DNA of 64,000 nucleotides, taken from Marinomonas sp. CT5. Its GTDB lineage: Bacteria > Pseudomonadota > Gammaproteobacteria > Pseudomonadales > Marinomonadaceae. A program made the translations under genes and the position numbers. Under the pieces are notes generated by a model that had not been told where the DNA came from, did not search any database, and worked only from the letters and a program-made list of their open reading frames with translations. The stretch is taken from positions 3,871,030-3,935,029 of the forward strand of contig NZ_CP025572.1 of assembly GCF_018336975.1 (NCBI RefSeq), read 5' to 3'. The stretch's first letter is position 1; every line of letters begins with the position of its first letter. Below, in pieces: positions 26,632 to 36,402 of the stretch.

Positions 26632-27588
26632 ATGGCACTAAAATTAAACCAACTCAAAGCCTTTTCAGAGGTAGCTCGCCAAGGCAGTATAAGAGCCGCT
26701 AGTAGAGAGCTAGGTCTATCTCAACCCGCTGTAACAAAAGCCATTAGGGAGTTAGAAGAAAGCCTAGGAGCAAACGTCATTTCAAGGGGGTCACAAGGAA
26801 TCACCTTGACTAAATGTGGCGATAGCTTGCTACAACATGCCCGCCTGATTCTAGCTGAATTAAATTTGGCGGAAGATTCAATTCAACAAATTTTAGGCAA
26901 CCAACATGGCAATGTAAGTATCGGCGTGGGGGCAAGTATTGCCTGCGAGTTACTCCCTGACGTCATATTGAAATTTAGACAAGAACATCCGAAGACGAAA
27001 ATTAAAATAAAAGAAGGTCAGCTAGAAGCACACCTAGAGCAACTGCGTAACGGTGAAATAGATTTTTCGATAAACACCTATCATAGTGGGATAAAAACCA
27101 GCGACCTTGTCAAAAGAAAAATTCTCGACATGCCGTTCGTCTTAGTCACAAGAAAAGGCAGCCCCTATGAAAACGCAAGAACCCTAGCTCAACTAGAGAA
27201 TTGCGATTGGCTTTTACCAACCACTCATAGCAGTTATTTACTCAACCTTTTTGAAAAAATGGCAGAACAGGGTCTCAATATTAATCAATCCATCACTTGT
27301 GAATCATATCTTTCAGGTTTAAACATAATAGCAAAAACAGATTGCGTTGCTTTAATGTCAGCCGCTGCAATAAAACAATCCATTCTTTTAAATAATATAA
27401 CCTGTATAGATTTAAAAGAACCTTTGCCTATTTCCTCGTATTATCTTATGCATAGAAAATCTGTTTCATTAACACCTGTTGCAGAAAAATTAGCCGATTT
27501 ATTTATAAAACAAGCTCAACCTATATTTAAAAATACATCTCTATTAGAATCATCAACAAATCAAAATGCAGATTACCTTATTATATAA
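26632..27588 (+). CDS. abgR: LysR-family regulator of the abg operon
   Basis: A 318-aa LysR protein from the ATG at 26632, preceded by CAGGAGC; a frame extends upstream to 26569 without a comparable site. It resembles E. coli AbgR in the N-terminus ([20 protein letters not shown], then [15 protein letters not shown]) and in the effector domain ([21 protein letters not shown]). It is divergent from abgT-abgA-abgB. Its last 8 bases overlap the convergent dsdA gene. Confidence 0.87.
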   Translation: MALKLNQLKAFSEVARQGSIRAASRELGLSQPAVTKAIRELEESLGANVISRGSQGITLTKCGDSLLQHARLILAELNLAEDSIQQILGNQHGNVSIGVGASIACELLPDVILKFRQEHPKTKIKIKEGQLEAHLEQLRNGEIDFSINTYHSGIKTSDLVKRKILDMPFVLVTRKGSPYENARTLAQLENCDWLLPTTHSSYLLNLFEKMAEQGLNINQSITCESYLSGLNIIAKTDCVALMSAAAIKQSILLNNITCIDLKEPLPISSYYLMHRKSVSLTPVAEKLADLFIKQAQPIFKNTSLLESSTNQNADYLII

Positions 27589-28900
27589 ATGCCTTACCTT
27601 GCTGATAATACATTGCTCTCTCTTCTTTCGGCACCATATCACCGCCCGTTGCCCAGATGATGTGTGTCGCTTGAGACATTTTGTCCTCAAGTTGATGAGT
27701 CGTCTGGTAGTCGCGCCCTTCACTTAGAATACGTAATACACCACTGAAACCCGCAGCAGCAGAGGGTTCTACGGGAATATTTTCACTGTCCACCAGCATG
27801 GCTAAGTGACGATACATGGTGCTATCCGAGACGGTATAAACACCGCTAAGTAAAGAATCCATCATAGGCCCAACAAAAGCCGAAGGCCGCCCTACCGCTA
27901 AACCATCGGCACAGGTTAGATTATCGATGCCTAATTCTTGTACTGAAATGGCATTATGCAAGCCGGTTTCCATGCCCAACAACATGCACGGAGAATGGGT
28001 CGGTTCGGCAAAGAAACAATGCACATGATCACCAAACACCTGTTTTAATCCAAAGGTAATGCCCCCAGGAGCACCACCAACACCACAAGGCAAATAAACA
28101 AACAAAGGGTGCTCTGAATCGACAAGAATGCCCTGTTCAACTAGCTGCTTTTGCAAGCGTAAGGCTGCCACACTGTAGCCTAAGAACAAAGAAGTAGAAT
28201 CTTCATCATCAATAAAATACGCCGTGTCTTTTTGTTGCGCTTCTTGTCTCCCTTGCTCCACGGCAACCCCATAGTCGGCACTGTGTTCAACGACATTCAC
28301 GCCCTTGCTTTTCAATAAGGCTTTTTTCCATTCTCGGGCATCCGACGACATATGAACCGTCACATCAAACCCCAATTTAGCGCTCATAATACCTATGCTT
28401 AAGCCTAAGTTGCCGGTCGACCCCACCACAATTTGATGCTTTGAATACAAATCTCTAAAAGAGGTCGAATCCAATATTCGATAATCATCGCTGGTTTGCA
28501 ATAAGCCATTGGCCAACGCCAAACGCTCCGCATGTAACAGCACTTCGTAAATCCCGCCACGGGCTTTAATAGAGCCCGCTATTGGCAGTTGGTTATCGCA
28601 TTTCAACAATAAACGACCTGATAAGCGGCCCTCTGCTTCTTCTAGCAAAGCTTGCTGCATCACAGGAATGGCTTTCAATTCAGATTCAATAATCCCATTA
28701 GTCGCTGCGGTTTCGGGAAAGACTTGAGCAAGATAAGGCGCGAAACGTGTGAGTCGATCCGAAGCCTCCAATATGTCTGACATCTGCAAGGACAAAGTTG
28801 TTTGCACATCATCAAAGCCAACTTTTTTGGGATTGAACCAAGTCAACTCCTGAAGGGCCACAAGCGACGGCACCACAGGACTAGAAATATAATTTGTCAC
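27581..28900 (-). CDS. dsdA: D-serine ammonia-lyase (D-serine dehydratase)
   Basis: A 439-aa fold-II PLP enzyme matching DsdA in length and motifs: [15 protein letters not shown] with the PLP lysine at 112, [73 protein letters not shown] and VEPSAAAGF. It converts D-serine to pyruvate and ammonia through 2-aminoacrylate. It starts at GTG (28900) behind GGAG. There is no dsdC or dsdX beside it; instead it follows an amidase gene by 29 bases, so its transport partner must lie elsewhere. Confidence 0.93.
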   Translation of the reverse strand: MTNYISSPVVPSLVALQELTWFNPKKVGFDDVQTTLSLQMSDILEASDRLTRFAPYLAQVFPETAATNGIIESELKAIPVMQQALLEEAEGRLSGRLLLKCDNQLPIAGSIKARGGIYEVLLHAERLALANGLLQTSDDYRILDSTSFRDLYSKHQIVVGSTGNLGLSIGIMSAKLGFDVTVHMSSDAREWKKALLKSKGVNVVEHSADYGVAVEQGRQEAQQKDTAYFIDDEDSTSLFLGYSVAALRLQKQLVEQGILVDSEHPLFVYLPCGVGGAPGGITFGLKQVFGDHVHCFFAEPTHSPCMLLGMETGLHNAISVQELGIDNLTCADGLAVGRPSAFVGPMMDSLLSGVYTVSDSTMYRHLAMLVDSENIPVEPSAAAGFSGVLRILSEGRDYQTTHQLEDKMSQATHIIWATGGDMVPKEERAMYYQQGKAFI

Positions 28901-28929
28901 TTACCTACTCCATAAAAAACGCGAATACA

Positions 28930-30417
28930 TTAGAAGCCCATAAAACCATCCGCATTCTTCAATGCAGGCAAACCAGACAACATAGCAATATCAACTCTTG
29001 GTCTTGCTAAATCTGGTGTTTTCTCTAACAAGGTCTCTAAGGACTTAGCAAACGCCAAGGTGGATAAATCATCCCCTCGTCGGCCAATAATCTGCAAACC
29101 AAACGGCATGTTATTTTTATCTCGCCCTACCGGCAGAGTAACAGACGGATGTCCCGTTAAGGTCGAAGCATAAGCCATAGAAAGCCAGTGATAGTAACTT
29201 TGCGTGGGCTGGCCATCAATCTGCTCGGGATAAAGCTCATGCCAATCTCGCGGACTAATGGTGGTGGTTGGGGCCAGAATAAAATCGTACTCCTCAAAAA
29301 ACACCTGCCATGCACGATACATAACGGTTTGTTTGTTCAGCGCACTCACCACATCCAATGCACTGTATGACTCGCCTTCTTCAATATTCATTAAAATATT
29401 GGGGCCCATTTGATCAGGGTATTGATGAGACAAATCACGATGATGTCCGGAGAAATTCAGCGCTCGTAGCACAGCGAAAATATGATCAGCATGATCACAG
29501 TTTGGGTGAGCTTTATCGCATTGAGCGAATACAGAAGCAAACTTATCGATTTTTTCTTGGAAGGATTCTTTAATGAGCTTTTCCGTCATAGCAAAGCCAA
29601 AGTCATGGGTCACGGCCACTTTCGCGCTACTCAGGTCGAAGTCCGGTAGGTGACGATACGCATCGGCATTGTGTTGTCCACAACCTTCCACCACCGACAC
29701 CCAAGGATCACGACGATCAGGACGAATCATTTGTGACAACATCAAGCCAATGTCCTCCACACTGCGTGCCATTGGTCCATTGGTTGGCAGAGGAATTAAG
29801 CCAATTGGACGGCTATGACCAGGCACAACACCCGGTGACGGACGAAAGCCCACCACGCCACAAAAAGCCGCAGGATTACGCAAACTGCCTCCCGTATCAG
29901 ACCCAGTTGCGAGAGGCGTCATCCCACAAGCTAACGCCACAGCCGAACCACCTGACGAGCCTGCGGCTGAGCGGGTCACATCAAAAGGATTGACGGTGGC
30001 ACCATACACGGCATTACGTGTATTACCACCCGCACTCCATTCAGGGTTATTGGCTTTGCCCAAGGGTAAAGCACCGGCTAGGCGCAATTGAGCCACCATT
30101 GGGTCATCTGATGTGGCCATATTGTCTTTGTAAATGGTACTGCCAAAGGTGGTCGGAAACCCTTTTAGATCGACCATGTCTTTTACGCTCAACGGCAGTC
30201 CATGCAGAACCCCCAAAGGCTCACCTTTATCAATGACTCTCTGAGCCAGTTTGGCTTGCGCCATTAAACTATCAGGGTCGCATGCAACAATGGCATTAAC
30301 CGCATGATTCACAGCCTGCATGCGGGAAATGCAGCTCTGCGTTAACTCCATAACAGATAATGACTTTGTGCCCATCAAGCGACGCGCTTCTGCTGCATTT
30401 AAATCACACGCTTCCAT
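28930..30417 (-). CDS. Amidase signature family enzyme
   Basis: A 495-aa amidase. The Ser-cisSer-Lys triad is visible: Lys79 (LPLSVKDM), the cis-Ser in AAGSSGGSA (153-158) and nucleophile Ser178 (GSDTGGSLR). No signal peptide. The family ranges from GatA to aliphatic and aryl amidases and N-acyl amino acid hydrolases; there are no gatB/gatC genes here, so it is not the tRNA amidotransferase. It probably sits in one transcription unit with dsdA (29-base gap) and perhaps with the dehydrogenase-like gene upstream, which hints at release of an amino acid, perhaps a D-amino acid, from an amide. Substrate unknown. Confidence 0.85.
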   Translation of the reverse strand: MEACDLNAAEARRLMGTKSLSVMELTQSCISRMQAVNHAVNAIVACDPDSLMAQAKLAQRVIDKGEPLGVLHGLPLSVKDMVDLKGFPTTFGSTIYKDNMATSDDPMVAQLRLAGALPLGKANNPEWSAGGNTRNAVYGATVNPFDVTRSAAGSSGGSAVALACGMTPLATGSDTGGSLRNPAAFCGVVGFRPSPGVVPGHSRPIGLIPLPTNGPMARSVEDIGLMLSQMIRPDRRDPWVSVVEGCGQHNADAYRHLPDFDLSSAKVAVTHDFGFAMTEKLIKESFQEKIDKFASVFAQCDKAHPNCDHADHIFAVLRALNFSGHHRDLSHQYPDQMGPNILMNIEEGESYSALDVVSALNKQTVMYRAWQVFFEEYDFILAPTTTISPRDWHELYPEQIDGQPTQSYYHWLSMAYASTLTGHPSVTLPVGRDKNNMPFGLQIIGRRGDDLSTLAFAKSLETLLEKTPDLARPRVDIAMLSGLPALKNADGFMGF

Positions 30418-30572
30418 CCCTACCTTCCTCGTAAACGGTTTAAAGTGTTACCCATAAGGAAAGATGTTAAGCGGCTATAAAGCATCTAAAAAGCGACATA
30501 ATTCGAAAGAACCCATGCTTTTTAGGCAAGGCATTAAAAACTTACACTAATACCAACTTGTCGACTTCAAGC

Positions 30573-31721
30573 TTAAGTTTTTAGCGTGGCATAAGGCGAT
30601 GTCATTTCCCGATGTTGAAAGGATAAGATCAGTGGGTTTTTGATCACACCTTCATCGATGTTTATTGCACGGCGGATGGTTTCGTTTTGCTGCCAATGCT
30701 CTCGACCTTCTAAGACGTTTTCTAAGTAGACAATCAAGGCGGCAGAAATCGAGCGTGTGGCGCTTTCCCACAAATAGCTTGGTGTATGATCGACCGCGTA
30801 ATAGTCGATAGTGTTGTACTGAAACATTGGCTCTTGGAAGCTGGTCGGTTTGGCAAAGAAAAAACCCATACCTTCGTCACAGCTCACATCGATAATCAAA
30901 CAATTTGGCTTCAACGACTCGGCTTCGGATTCGATAATAAAGTTAGTCGGATGGTCTGTTTCTTGGAAAGTCCCGTTTACTATGATATCCGTTTCTCCGA
31001 TCAATTCCGTCAAAGGACGAGTCGTTCCGTCGTGCTCAACCACTACCATACGCGCTTCGCCCTTTTGACCTTCGCGAATTTTCACGTAATGGCAATCGAG
31101 AACTTCTTCACGGACTTCATGATCTGGTCGCTGAATACAAATGGTAATATCACGAAACCCGTGGGCTTTAAGTGCGTATATCGCACCGCGACTCACAGCA
31201 CCAAAGCTAAAAATGATGACCTTACGTTGGTTGCCATAATGCCCATCAATGCCTTTTAGCTGCAAAGCATGAATCACCGCGCAGTAGCCAGCCATCTCGT
31301 TATTTTTATAAAATGTATGGCGGCCAACTTGTCCCGTTGGCGACCAAACAAACATGTCTTCAAAAGCAATCAAGGTAAGTTTTCGATCCAACGCGGCTTG
31401 GGTAATCTCACGCTGCTGAACACAATGAACGTAGCCCCACAAAATGCCACCTTCGCGCAATTCTTCTAAATCGGCCAATACTGGTTTCGCAATAATCACT
31501 GCGCCAATGTCAGCAAGAATTTCATGTCGTGTAGCAATACCGCCTGTTTGTGCCGCGATCTCGTCATCTGAAATATTAAACGCGGTACCGTAGCCTTCTT
31601 CAAAGATTAAACAATGACGAAGATACTCAGGAATACGCCCTAAATGCTCTGGATGAATGGGATAACGACGCTCATCTGTTTTTCTAGACGTACCGATTAC
31701 GCCAAAAGTTAATTGACTCAT
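30573..31721 (-). CDS. Alanine dehydrogenase/transhydrogenase-family enzyme, N5-(carboxyethyl)ornithine synthase-like
   Basis: A 382-aa protein from the ATG at 31721 (AAAGGAAAC upstream). The N-terminus (GVIGTSRKTDERRYPIHPEH) and the Rossmann segment (VIIFSFGAVSRGAI) place it in the AlaDh_PNT family; the SRK..ERR.P start and the overall length resemble N5-(carboxyethyl)ornithine synthase, which reductively joins pyruvate to ornithine side chains. True alanine dehydrogenase is less likely because its usual GGG/GAGVVG motifs are not seen. With an amidase and DsdA downstream, a role in making or breaking an opine-like amino acid is possible. Confidence 0.7.
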   Translation of the reverse strand: MSQLTFGVIGTSRKTDERRYPIHPEHLGRIPEYLRHCLIFEEGYGTAFNISDDEIAAQTGGIATRHEILADIGAVIIAKPVLADLEELREGGILWGYVHCVQQREITQAALDRKLTLIAFEDMFVWSPTGQVGRHTFYKNNEMAGYCAVIHALQLKGIDGHYGNQRKVIIFSFGAVSRGAIYALKAHGFRDITICIQRPDHEVREEVLDCHYVKIREGQKGEARMVVVEHDGTTRPLTELIGETDIIVNGTFQETDHPTNFIIESEAESLKPNCLIIDVSCDEGMGFFFAKPTSFQEPMFQYNTIDYYAVDHTPSYLWESATRSISAALIVYLENVLEGREHWQQNETIRRAINIDEGVIKNPLILSFQHREMTSPYATLKT

Positions 31722-32019
31722 ACTGTTTCCTTTAAAAAAATAAAACGTGTTTGAGTTCATAAACGCGTGATCAAAACGCTGACAAACTGATGTTAATGCT
31801 TAGAATGAAATGGTTATGTCATCTATTGATGGATAAAAGATATGAAGTGATCTGAAATACATTCTTAGTGGTAAACGCTAGTCGATCATGACGGGTATGG
31901 ATCAATGCGGAGACAAACCATGGTAACACCAAAGCCAGTCAATTAGTGGTTAATCCTAATATTAGCAATAATAAAGGTGCCACCTTGTTGCGTCTTAGGC
32001 AGCAAACAAAGGTATATTG

Positions 32020-32070
32020 ATGATTCCCTATACTCCTGCTCCTGCTCCTGCTCCTGCTGACAAGAACTGA
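32020..32070 (+). repeat. CTCCTG hexamer repeat within a 16-codon ORF upstream of the AlkC-like gene
   Basis: Positions 32033-32059 hold four and a half tandem copies of CTCCTG. They lie inside a short frame from ATG 32020 to TGA 32068-32070 that reads MIPYTPAPAPAPADKN, with AAAGG seven bases before the ATG, ending 52 bases before the AlkC-like start. A hexamer repeat keeps the frame when it slips. The rest of the 31722-32122 intergenic stretch shows only a short AAGGTG-C-CACCTT dyad (31975-31987). Whether the peptide is made is unknown. Confidence 0.4.
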
Positions 32071-32122
32071 CATTAATGGCATATAAGATTAAGTGGTCAC
32101 TTATTATTTAGGAAACGTAACC

Positions 32123-33253
32123 ATGGCAGAGCCCTTTAAAAACCTATTTAACGTCAATGTGATTACCTCAATGGCAGAACATTTTAAGCGTCATTGGCAA
32201 GAATTTAATATGCAGAGTTTTATTGATACGGCAAGCCACCAGCTTGATACATTAGAATTGAAAGCACGCTCTCAACAAATCACCGCTGCGATGAGCCAAT
32301 ATTTACCAAGGGATTTCGAACAGGCGGGGCACATTCTCCTCAACTCGTTAGCCCCTGAATCCGACGAAGAGCAAACGCTCGATGATGGTATAGCTGGTTG
32401 GGCGATCATGCCCATGACAGACTATGTGGCCATTCGAGGTCTTGCTCACCATGACTTTTCTATGACGTTATTAAACGCCATGACGCGACGATTTACCGCT
32501 GAATTTAGCATCCGTTTTTTCTTATTGGATTCCCCTGATGAAACCTTGAAGATACTTAAGAGCTGGCTCAAGGACGACAATAAACATGTTCGACGTTTAA
32601 TCTCCGAAGGGACTCGACCTAGATTGCCCTGGGCTATGCAGTTACCAAGTTTCATCCAGAACCCAGCACCCGTGATTGAATTGCTTGAAGACCTAAAAGA
32701 CGACCCAGAAGAATATGTACGTCGTTCTGTGGCGAACAATCTCAATGACATTGCTAAAGATCATCCAGAGCTTGTGGCCGATATCGCAAAAACCTGGATG
32801 CAAGATGCCGACGCAAACCGTCAAAAACTCATTCGCCATGCTTGCCGAACCTTGTTAAAACAAGGCAACCGTAAGGTGCTTGAAGTATTTGGTTATGCCC
32901 CACCGCAGCTGAGCAATATTAAACTGGAGATACAAGACAAGCAGGTAAGGCTAAATAGCCACCTTGAATTCTCCTTGCTGATTGAATCCACCAGCAAACA
33001 TAATCAATCATTAATGATTGATTATGTTATCCATCACCAAAAGAAAAATGGCAAAACAGCCCCCAAGGTATTTAAGTGGAAAAAAGTCGTTTTACCAGCA
33101 GGAAAGAACCTCTCAATGAGTAAACAACACCTCTTTAAGCCCGTCACCACTAGAGTGTATTACGATGGTCTACATGAAGTGGAGATTCTCATCAATGGTC
33201 AGTTCATTGCCAAAGACAGCTTCTGTTTATCCACACTTTCTTCAGAAAAATAG
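32123..33253 (+). CDS. AlkC-like HEAT-repeat DNA glycosylase with C-terminal Ig-like domain
   Basis: A 376-aa protein from the ATG at 32123 (TTAGGAAAC upstream). Residues about 90-250 are paired helices of the HEAT-like DNA-alkylation-repair fold; HVRRLISEGTRPRLPWAM is a conserved block of the AlkC branch, and DDPEEYVRRSVANNLNDIAK is a canonical HEAT unit. Residues about 265-376 are beta-rich (SHLEFSLLIEST, VIHHQKKNGK, HEVEILINGQ) and match the Ig-like domain found on part of the AlkC family. AlkC removes N3-methyl bases without base flipping. It is convergent with the following cyclase gene. Second base-repair enzyme in the window with the YcaQ-like protein. Confidence 0.8.
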   Translation: MAEPFKNLFNVNVITSMAEHFKRHWQEFNMQSFIDTASHQLDTLELKARSQQITAAMSQYLPRDFEQAGHILLNSLAPESDEEQTLDDGIAGWAIMPMTDYVAIRGLAHHDFSMTLLNAMTRRFTAEFSIRFFLLDSPDETLKILKSWLKDDNKHVRRLISEGTRPRLPWAMQLPSFIQNPAPVIELLEDLKDDPEEYVRRSVANNLNDIAKDHPELVADIAKTWMQDADANRQKLIRHACRTLLKQGNRKVLEVFGYAPPQLSNIKLEIQDKQVRLNSHLEFSLLIESTSKHNQSLMIDYVIHHQKKNGKTAPKVFKWKKVVLPAGKNLSMSKQHLFKPVTTRVYYDGLHEVEILINGQFIAKDSFCLSTLSSEK

Positions 33254-33269
33254 ATCCATTTAGCAATTT

Positions 33270-34628
33270 TTATCCCGAAACGACGGTGTTTCTACCTGTG
33301 CCTTTGGCTTTGTACAAGAGTACATCGGCGCGTTTGACTATAAGCTTTTGATCATCTGCATCTCGATACTCTGTCACTCCTAAGCTGATGGTAAAATGCG
33401 GCACATTATCTTTGTAAAAAGAGTCAATTTTTGCTCGCAGTTCTTCGGCGAGAACCGTTGCATCAGCAAGATGGGTATTTCTAAGCAGGACAGCAAATTC
33501 TTCACCTCCGATGCGGAATAAGACATCTGTCTCACGCAGACGCTGGCGGAGAATTTTTACTAACAACTTAAGTACATTATCGCCTATATCATGACCGTAA
33601 GAGTCATTAATCTTTTTAAAGTGGTCTACATCCAATAGAATCAAACTAAAATGATGTCCACGCTTAGCAAGCGCCAGTTCATCTTTAATTTGTTCATCCC
33701 ATTTGTGTCGATTATAAGCTCCTGTCAGTTTATCCCGCGTCGCTAATTCTATTAATTGGGTTTCCACTTCATCACGGTTTTCCCTTTCCATAGAAAATCG
33801 CCCCATTAGGAGTTTTAAGTCTTTTTCAAGCTCGTCCAATTCATCCAGCCCTCTATGGCGTGTTGTCACTTTGCCACCATCAAGAGAAATCGATCGATGC
33901 AGAGTTTCTATTTGACCACGCAGCGAGCCTACTTTTCGACGAAAGGTCAAGATCGTATAAAGCGTTAAATAACCGCCAATGGCAAAAGCGGAAACACCCA
34001 ATAAAGCGTTAATAATCATAAAATTACGCTCTTGCTTTTCAACTGTCGCAGCGACTTGTTGCGTCAACTGATCGATATCAGCAAGAAAATGATCTGTTTG
34101 GGTGTCTAATAGAATGTCTTGCTTTTCCAGTGCTCCCCAGTTGCTTTGAAAGCTTTCACGCCCTTGTTTTATTAGGTGTGAAAATAATTTTTCAAAACTC
34201 AAACGGTGACTGTGAAGGGTATTTACCTTTTGAATTAATGACTGATGATCACTCTGTTTTATACGAACACTGCCATACTGCATACCGTTGTGAAGTATGC
34301 TGATGGCCTTATCAAGCCCAACAGCAAGTTCTTGGCTAAAGTTATTAAAGCCTTCCACACTTTTTGTTCGCAGCGATTCATTATCAAAAAAAGCTTGGCC
34401 TTGCTGGCGTATTGTTTCCACCAGAATATGCTGTTTAAGCTGCAACATTTCTATATCAGCAATAAGTTCAGATAGTGGAACGTCGATCTCAGCAACTTCA
34501 TGCATTTCAGTATAAATTTTCTGCGTTTGGTAGGCTGAATAAAGAATGACCACAAAGAGAAATGACAAAAGAATAAACGACAAGCTACTAACTTTTCGTG
34601 TCATAGAGACATTTAACCAATTCAACAT
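33270..34628 (-). CDS. Membrane diguanylate cyclase (GGEEF), paralogue 1
   Basis: A 452-aa protein with membrane helices at about 14-33 and 203-228 enclosing a 170-residue helical periplasmic sensor (four-helix-bundle type), a coiled-coil linker (about 260-295) and a GGDEF domain. The active site is GGEEF (374-378), preceded by the inhibitory-site RETD (365-368) at the proper 5-residue spacing, so product inhibition is expected. It synthesises c-di-GMP from two GTP. No clear ribosome binding site precedes the ATG. The next gene encodes a gap-free homologue; the two are a tandem duplication. Confidence 0.9.
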   Translation of the reverse strand: MLNWLNVSMTRKVSSLSFILLSFLFVVILYSAYQTQKIYTEMHEVAEIDVPLSELIADIEMLQLKQHILVETIRQQGQAFFDNESLRTKSVEGFNNFSQELAVGLDKAISILHNGMQYGSVRIKQSDHQSLIQKVNTLHSHRLSFEKLFSHLIKQGRESFQSNWGALEKQDILLDTQTDHFLADIDQLTQQVAATVEKQERNFMIINALLGVSAFAIGGYLTLYTILTFRRKVGSLRGQIETLHRSISLDGGKVTTRHRGLDELDELEKDLKLLMGRFSMERENRDEVETQLIELATRDKLTGAYNRHKWDEQIKDELALAKRGHHFSLILLDVDHFKKINDSYGHDIGDNVLKLLVKILRQRLRETDVLFRIGGEEFAVLLRNTHLADATVLAEELRAKIDSFYKDNVPHFTISLGVTEYRDADDQKLIVKRADVLLYKAKGTGRNTVVSG

Positions 34629-34762
34629 AATGGATTCTTGTAAGCACTAAAAAGAAAATAAAAGAGGAGTATAGAGCACACTCTCACTCCTGATGAAAAG
34701 ACATATTAGCATAATTAAATATGTCCAAAGTGAGGATATAAAAGCAAAAATGGCGATAAGTA

Positions 34763-36121
34763 TTAACCAGTTTGAACTTGATTTCGTCCTGCTCTTTTCG
34801 CTTCATAAAGTAATACATCGGCGCGCTTCACAATGCGCTCTTGATCGTCAAAGTCTTGATACTCAGTGACGCCCAAACTAATAGTAAAAGCCGGCACCTT
34901 GTCTTCGTTTAGTGATTCAACGTTTTTACGCAATAACTCAGCTAGTTTACTCGCATTAGCAAGATGCGTATCTCTTAGCAAAATGGCAAATTCTTCACCA
35001 CCAACTCTAAACAAAACATCCGTTGCCCGCAGTCGTCTTCTCAGACAATGCACCAATGATTTTAAAACACAATCGCCGACATCATGGCCATGACTGTCAT
35101 TAATTTTTTTAAAATTATCCACATCCAGCATGATCAAACTAAAATAGTGTCCCCGATTAGCCAGAGCCAGCTCATCCTTAATTTGTTCATCCCATTTATG
35201 ACGATTAAAAACCCCAGTTAATTTATCTCGAGTAGCCAGTTCTAGGAGTTGTGTTTCAACTTCATCGCGGTTTTCTTTTTCCAGAAACAAGCGTTCCATT
35301 AAGATTTTTAAGTCTTTTTCCAGCTCATCGAGTTCATCAGATCCTTTTTTAAGCACAATTCGCTCATTTTCTTCCGCAGAAATTGAACGGTGTAGAGAAT
35401 CAATTTGACCTCGTAAAGAGCCAACTTTACGACGAAACGATAAGATAGTGTAGAGAGTCAAATAACCACCGATGGTAAAAGCCAAGAAACCTAATATGGC
35501 ATTTATTATCATAAAATGATGTTCGTGCTGCCTCACCGTTGCGGCCACTTTAATGGTAATTTGATCAATATTCACAAGCAGTTTATCGGTCTCGTCGTCC
35601 AGCAAGTAATATTGTTTTTCCAATGTATCCCAAGGATGTCCAAGGCCTTCATTGGCACGCTTTAAAAATAGCGAAAATGCATTTTCAACACGGATTCTGT
35701 GTCCTTGTAAGGTTTTTATGTGTTGAATTAAGGATTGATGGTCAGCCACATTAATTCGAACACTGCCAAATTTCATTCCCATATGAAGAATGCTCATTGC
35801 CTTGTCGAGTTGTAACGCTAATTGGCGGCTAAATTCATCGAAACCTCTGACGCTGTTAGCCTGTAATGCTTTATTGGTAAAAAAGTCTTCGCCTTGCTGT
35901 CGTATGGTTTCCATTAATAAATGCTGCTTAAGCTGCAAAATTTCGACATCGGCAATGACTTGAGAAAGAGGAATATCAATCTCGGCAACCTCTTGCATTT
36001 CCTTGTAGATTTTCTGCGTTTGGTACGCTGAATAAAGAATGACTACAAAAAGAAACGACAAAAGAATAAAGGAAAGGCTCGTTATTTTTCGCGTCATTGA
36101 GAAATTTAACCAACTAAACAT
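34763..36121 (-). CDS. Membrane diguanylate cyclase (GGEEF), paralogue 2
   Basis: A 452-aa protein if started at the ATG at 36121 so that it aligns without gaps to its neighbour; a GTG frame extends to 36157 and neither start has a convincing ribosome binding site. Same architecture: helices about 14-33 and 203-228, periplasmic bundle between, GGEEF at 374-378 and RATD at 365-368. The first 80 residues and the cyclase domain are most alike (YSAYQTQKIY is shared), while the sensor part (about 85-200) has diverged, as expected if the copies now sense different signals. Confidence 0.88.
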   Translation of the reverse strand: MFSWLNFSMTRKITSLSFILLSFLFVVILYSAYQTQKIYKEMQEVAEIDIPLSQVIADVEILQLKQHLLMETIRQQGEDFFTNKALQANSVRGFDEFSRQLALQLDKAMSILHMGMKFGSVRINVADHQSLIQHIKTLQGHRIRVENAFSLFLKRANEGLGHPWDTLEKQYYLLDDETDKLLVNIDQITIKVAATVRQHEHHFMIINAILGFLAFTIGGYLTLYTILSFRRKVGSLRGQIDSLHRSISAEENERIVLKKGSDELDELEKDLKILMERLFLEKENRDEVETQLLELATRDKLTGVFNRHKWDEQIKDELALANRGHYFSLIMLDVDNFKKINDSHGHDVGDCVLKSLVHCLRRRLRATDVLFRVGGEEFAILLRDTHLANASKLAELLRKNVESLNEDKVPAFTISLGVTEYQDFDDQERIVKRADVLLYEAKRAGRNQVQTG

Positions 36122-36402
36122 ATAAAAAGGTCTTAGAAAATTTGCGAGGCGATACACAAGCTAAAGCTCAGTGGTAAGACAACACACCAGCAAGAATTAA
36201 CCATAAGTACAAAAGTTAACATATTTTTACATTTTTTGATGCATTTAACGGCAAAGAACATGCACTTTAGCTTCTTTATAAAAAGAACCATGCGATACTG
36301 TAAAAATAACCCCGTGGTACATCAGCACTGAGCAATTTACAAAATATACTGAGTGCAATTAGGCAATCAAAAAGTAAACAAGCTTCAAATGGATAACCCC
36401 CA

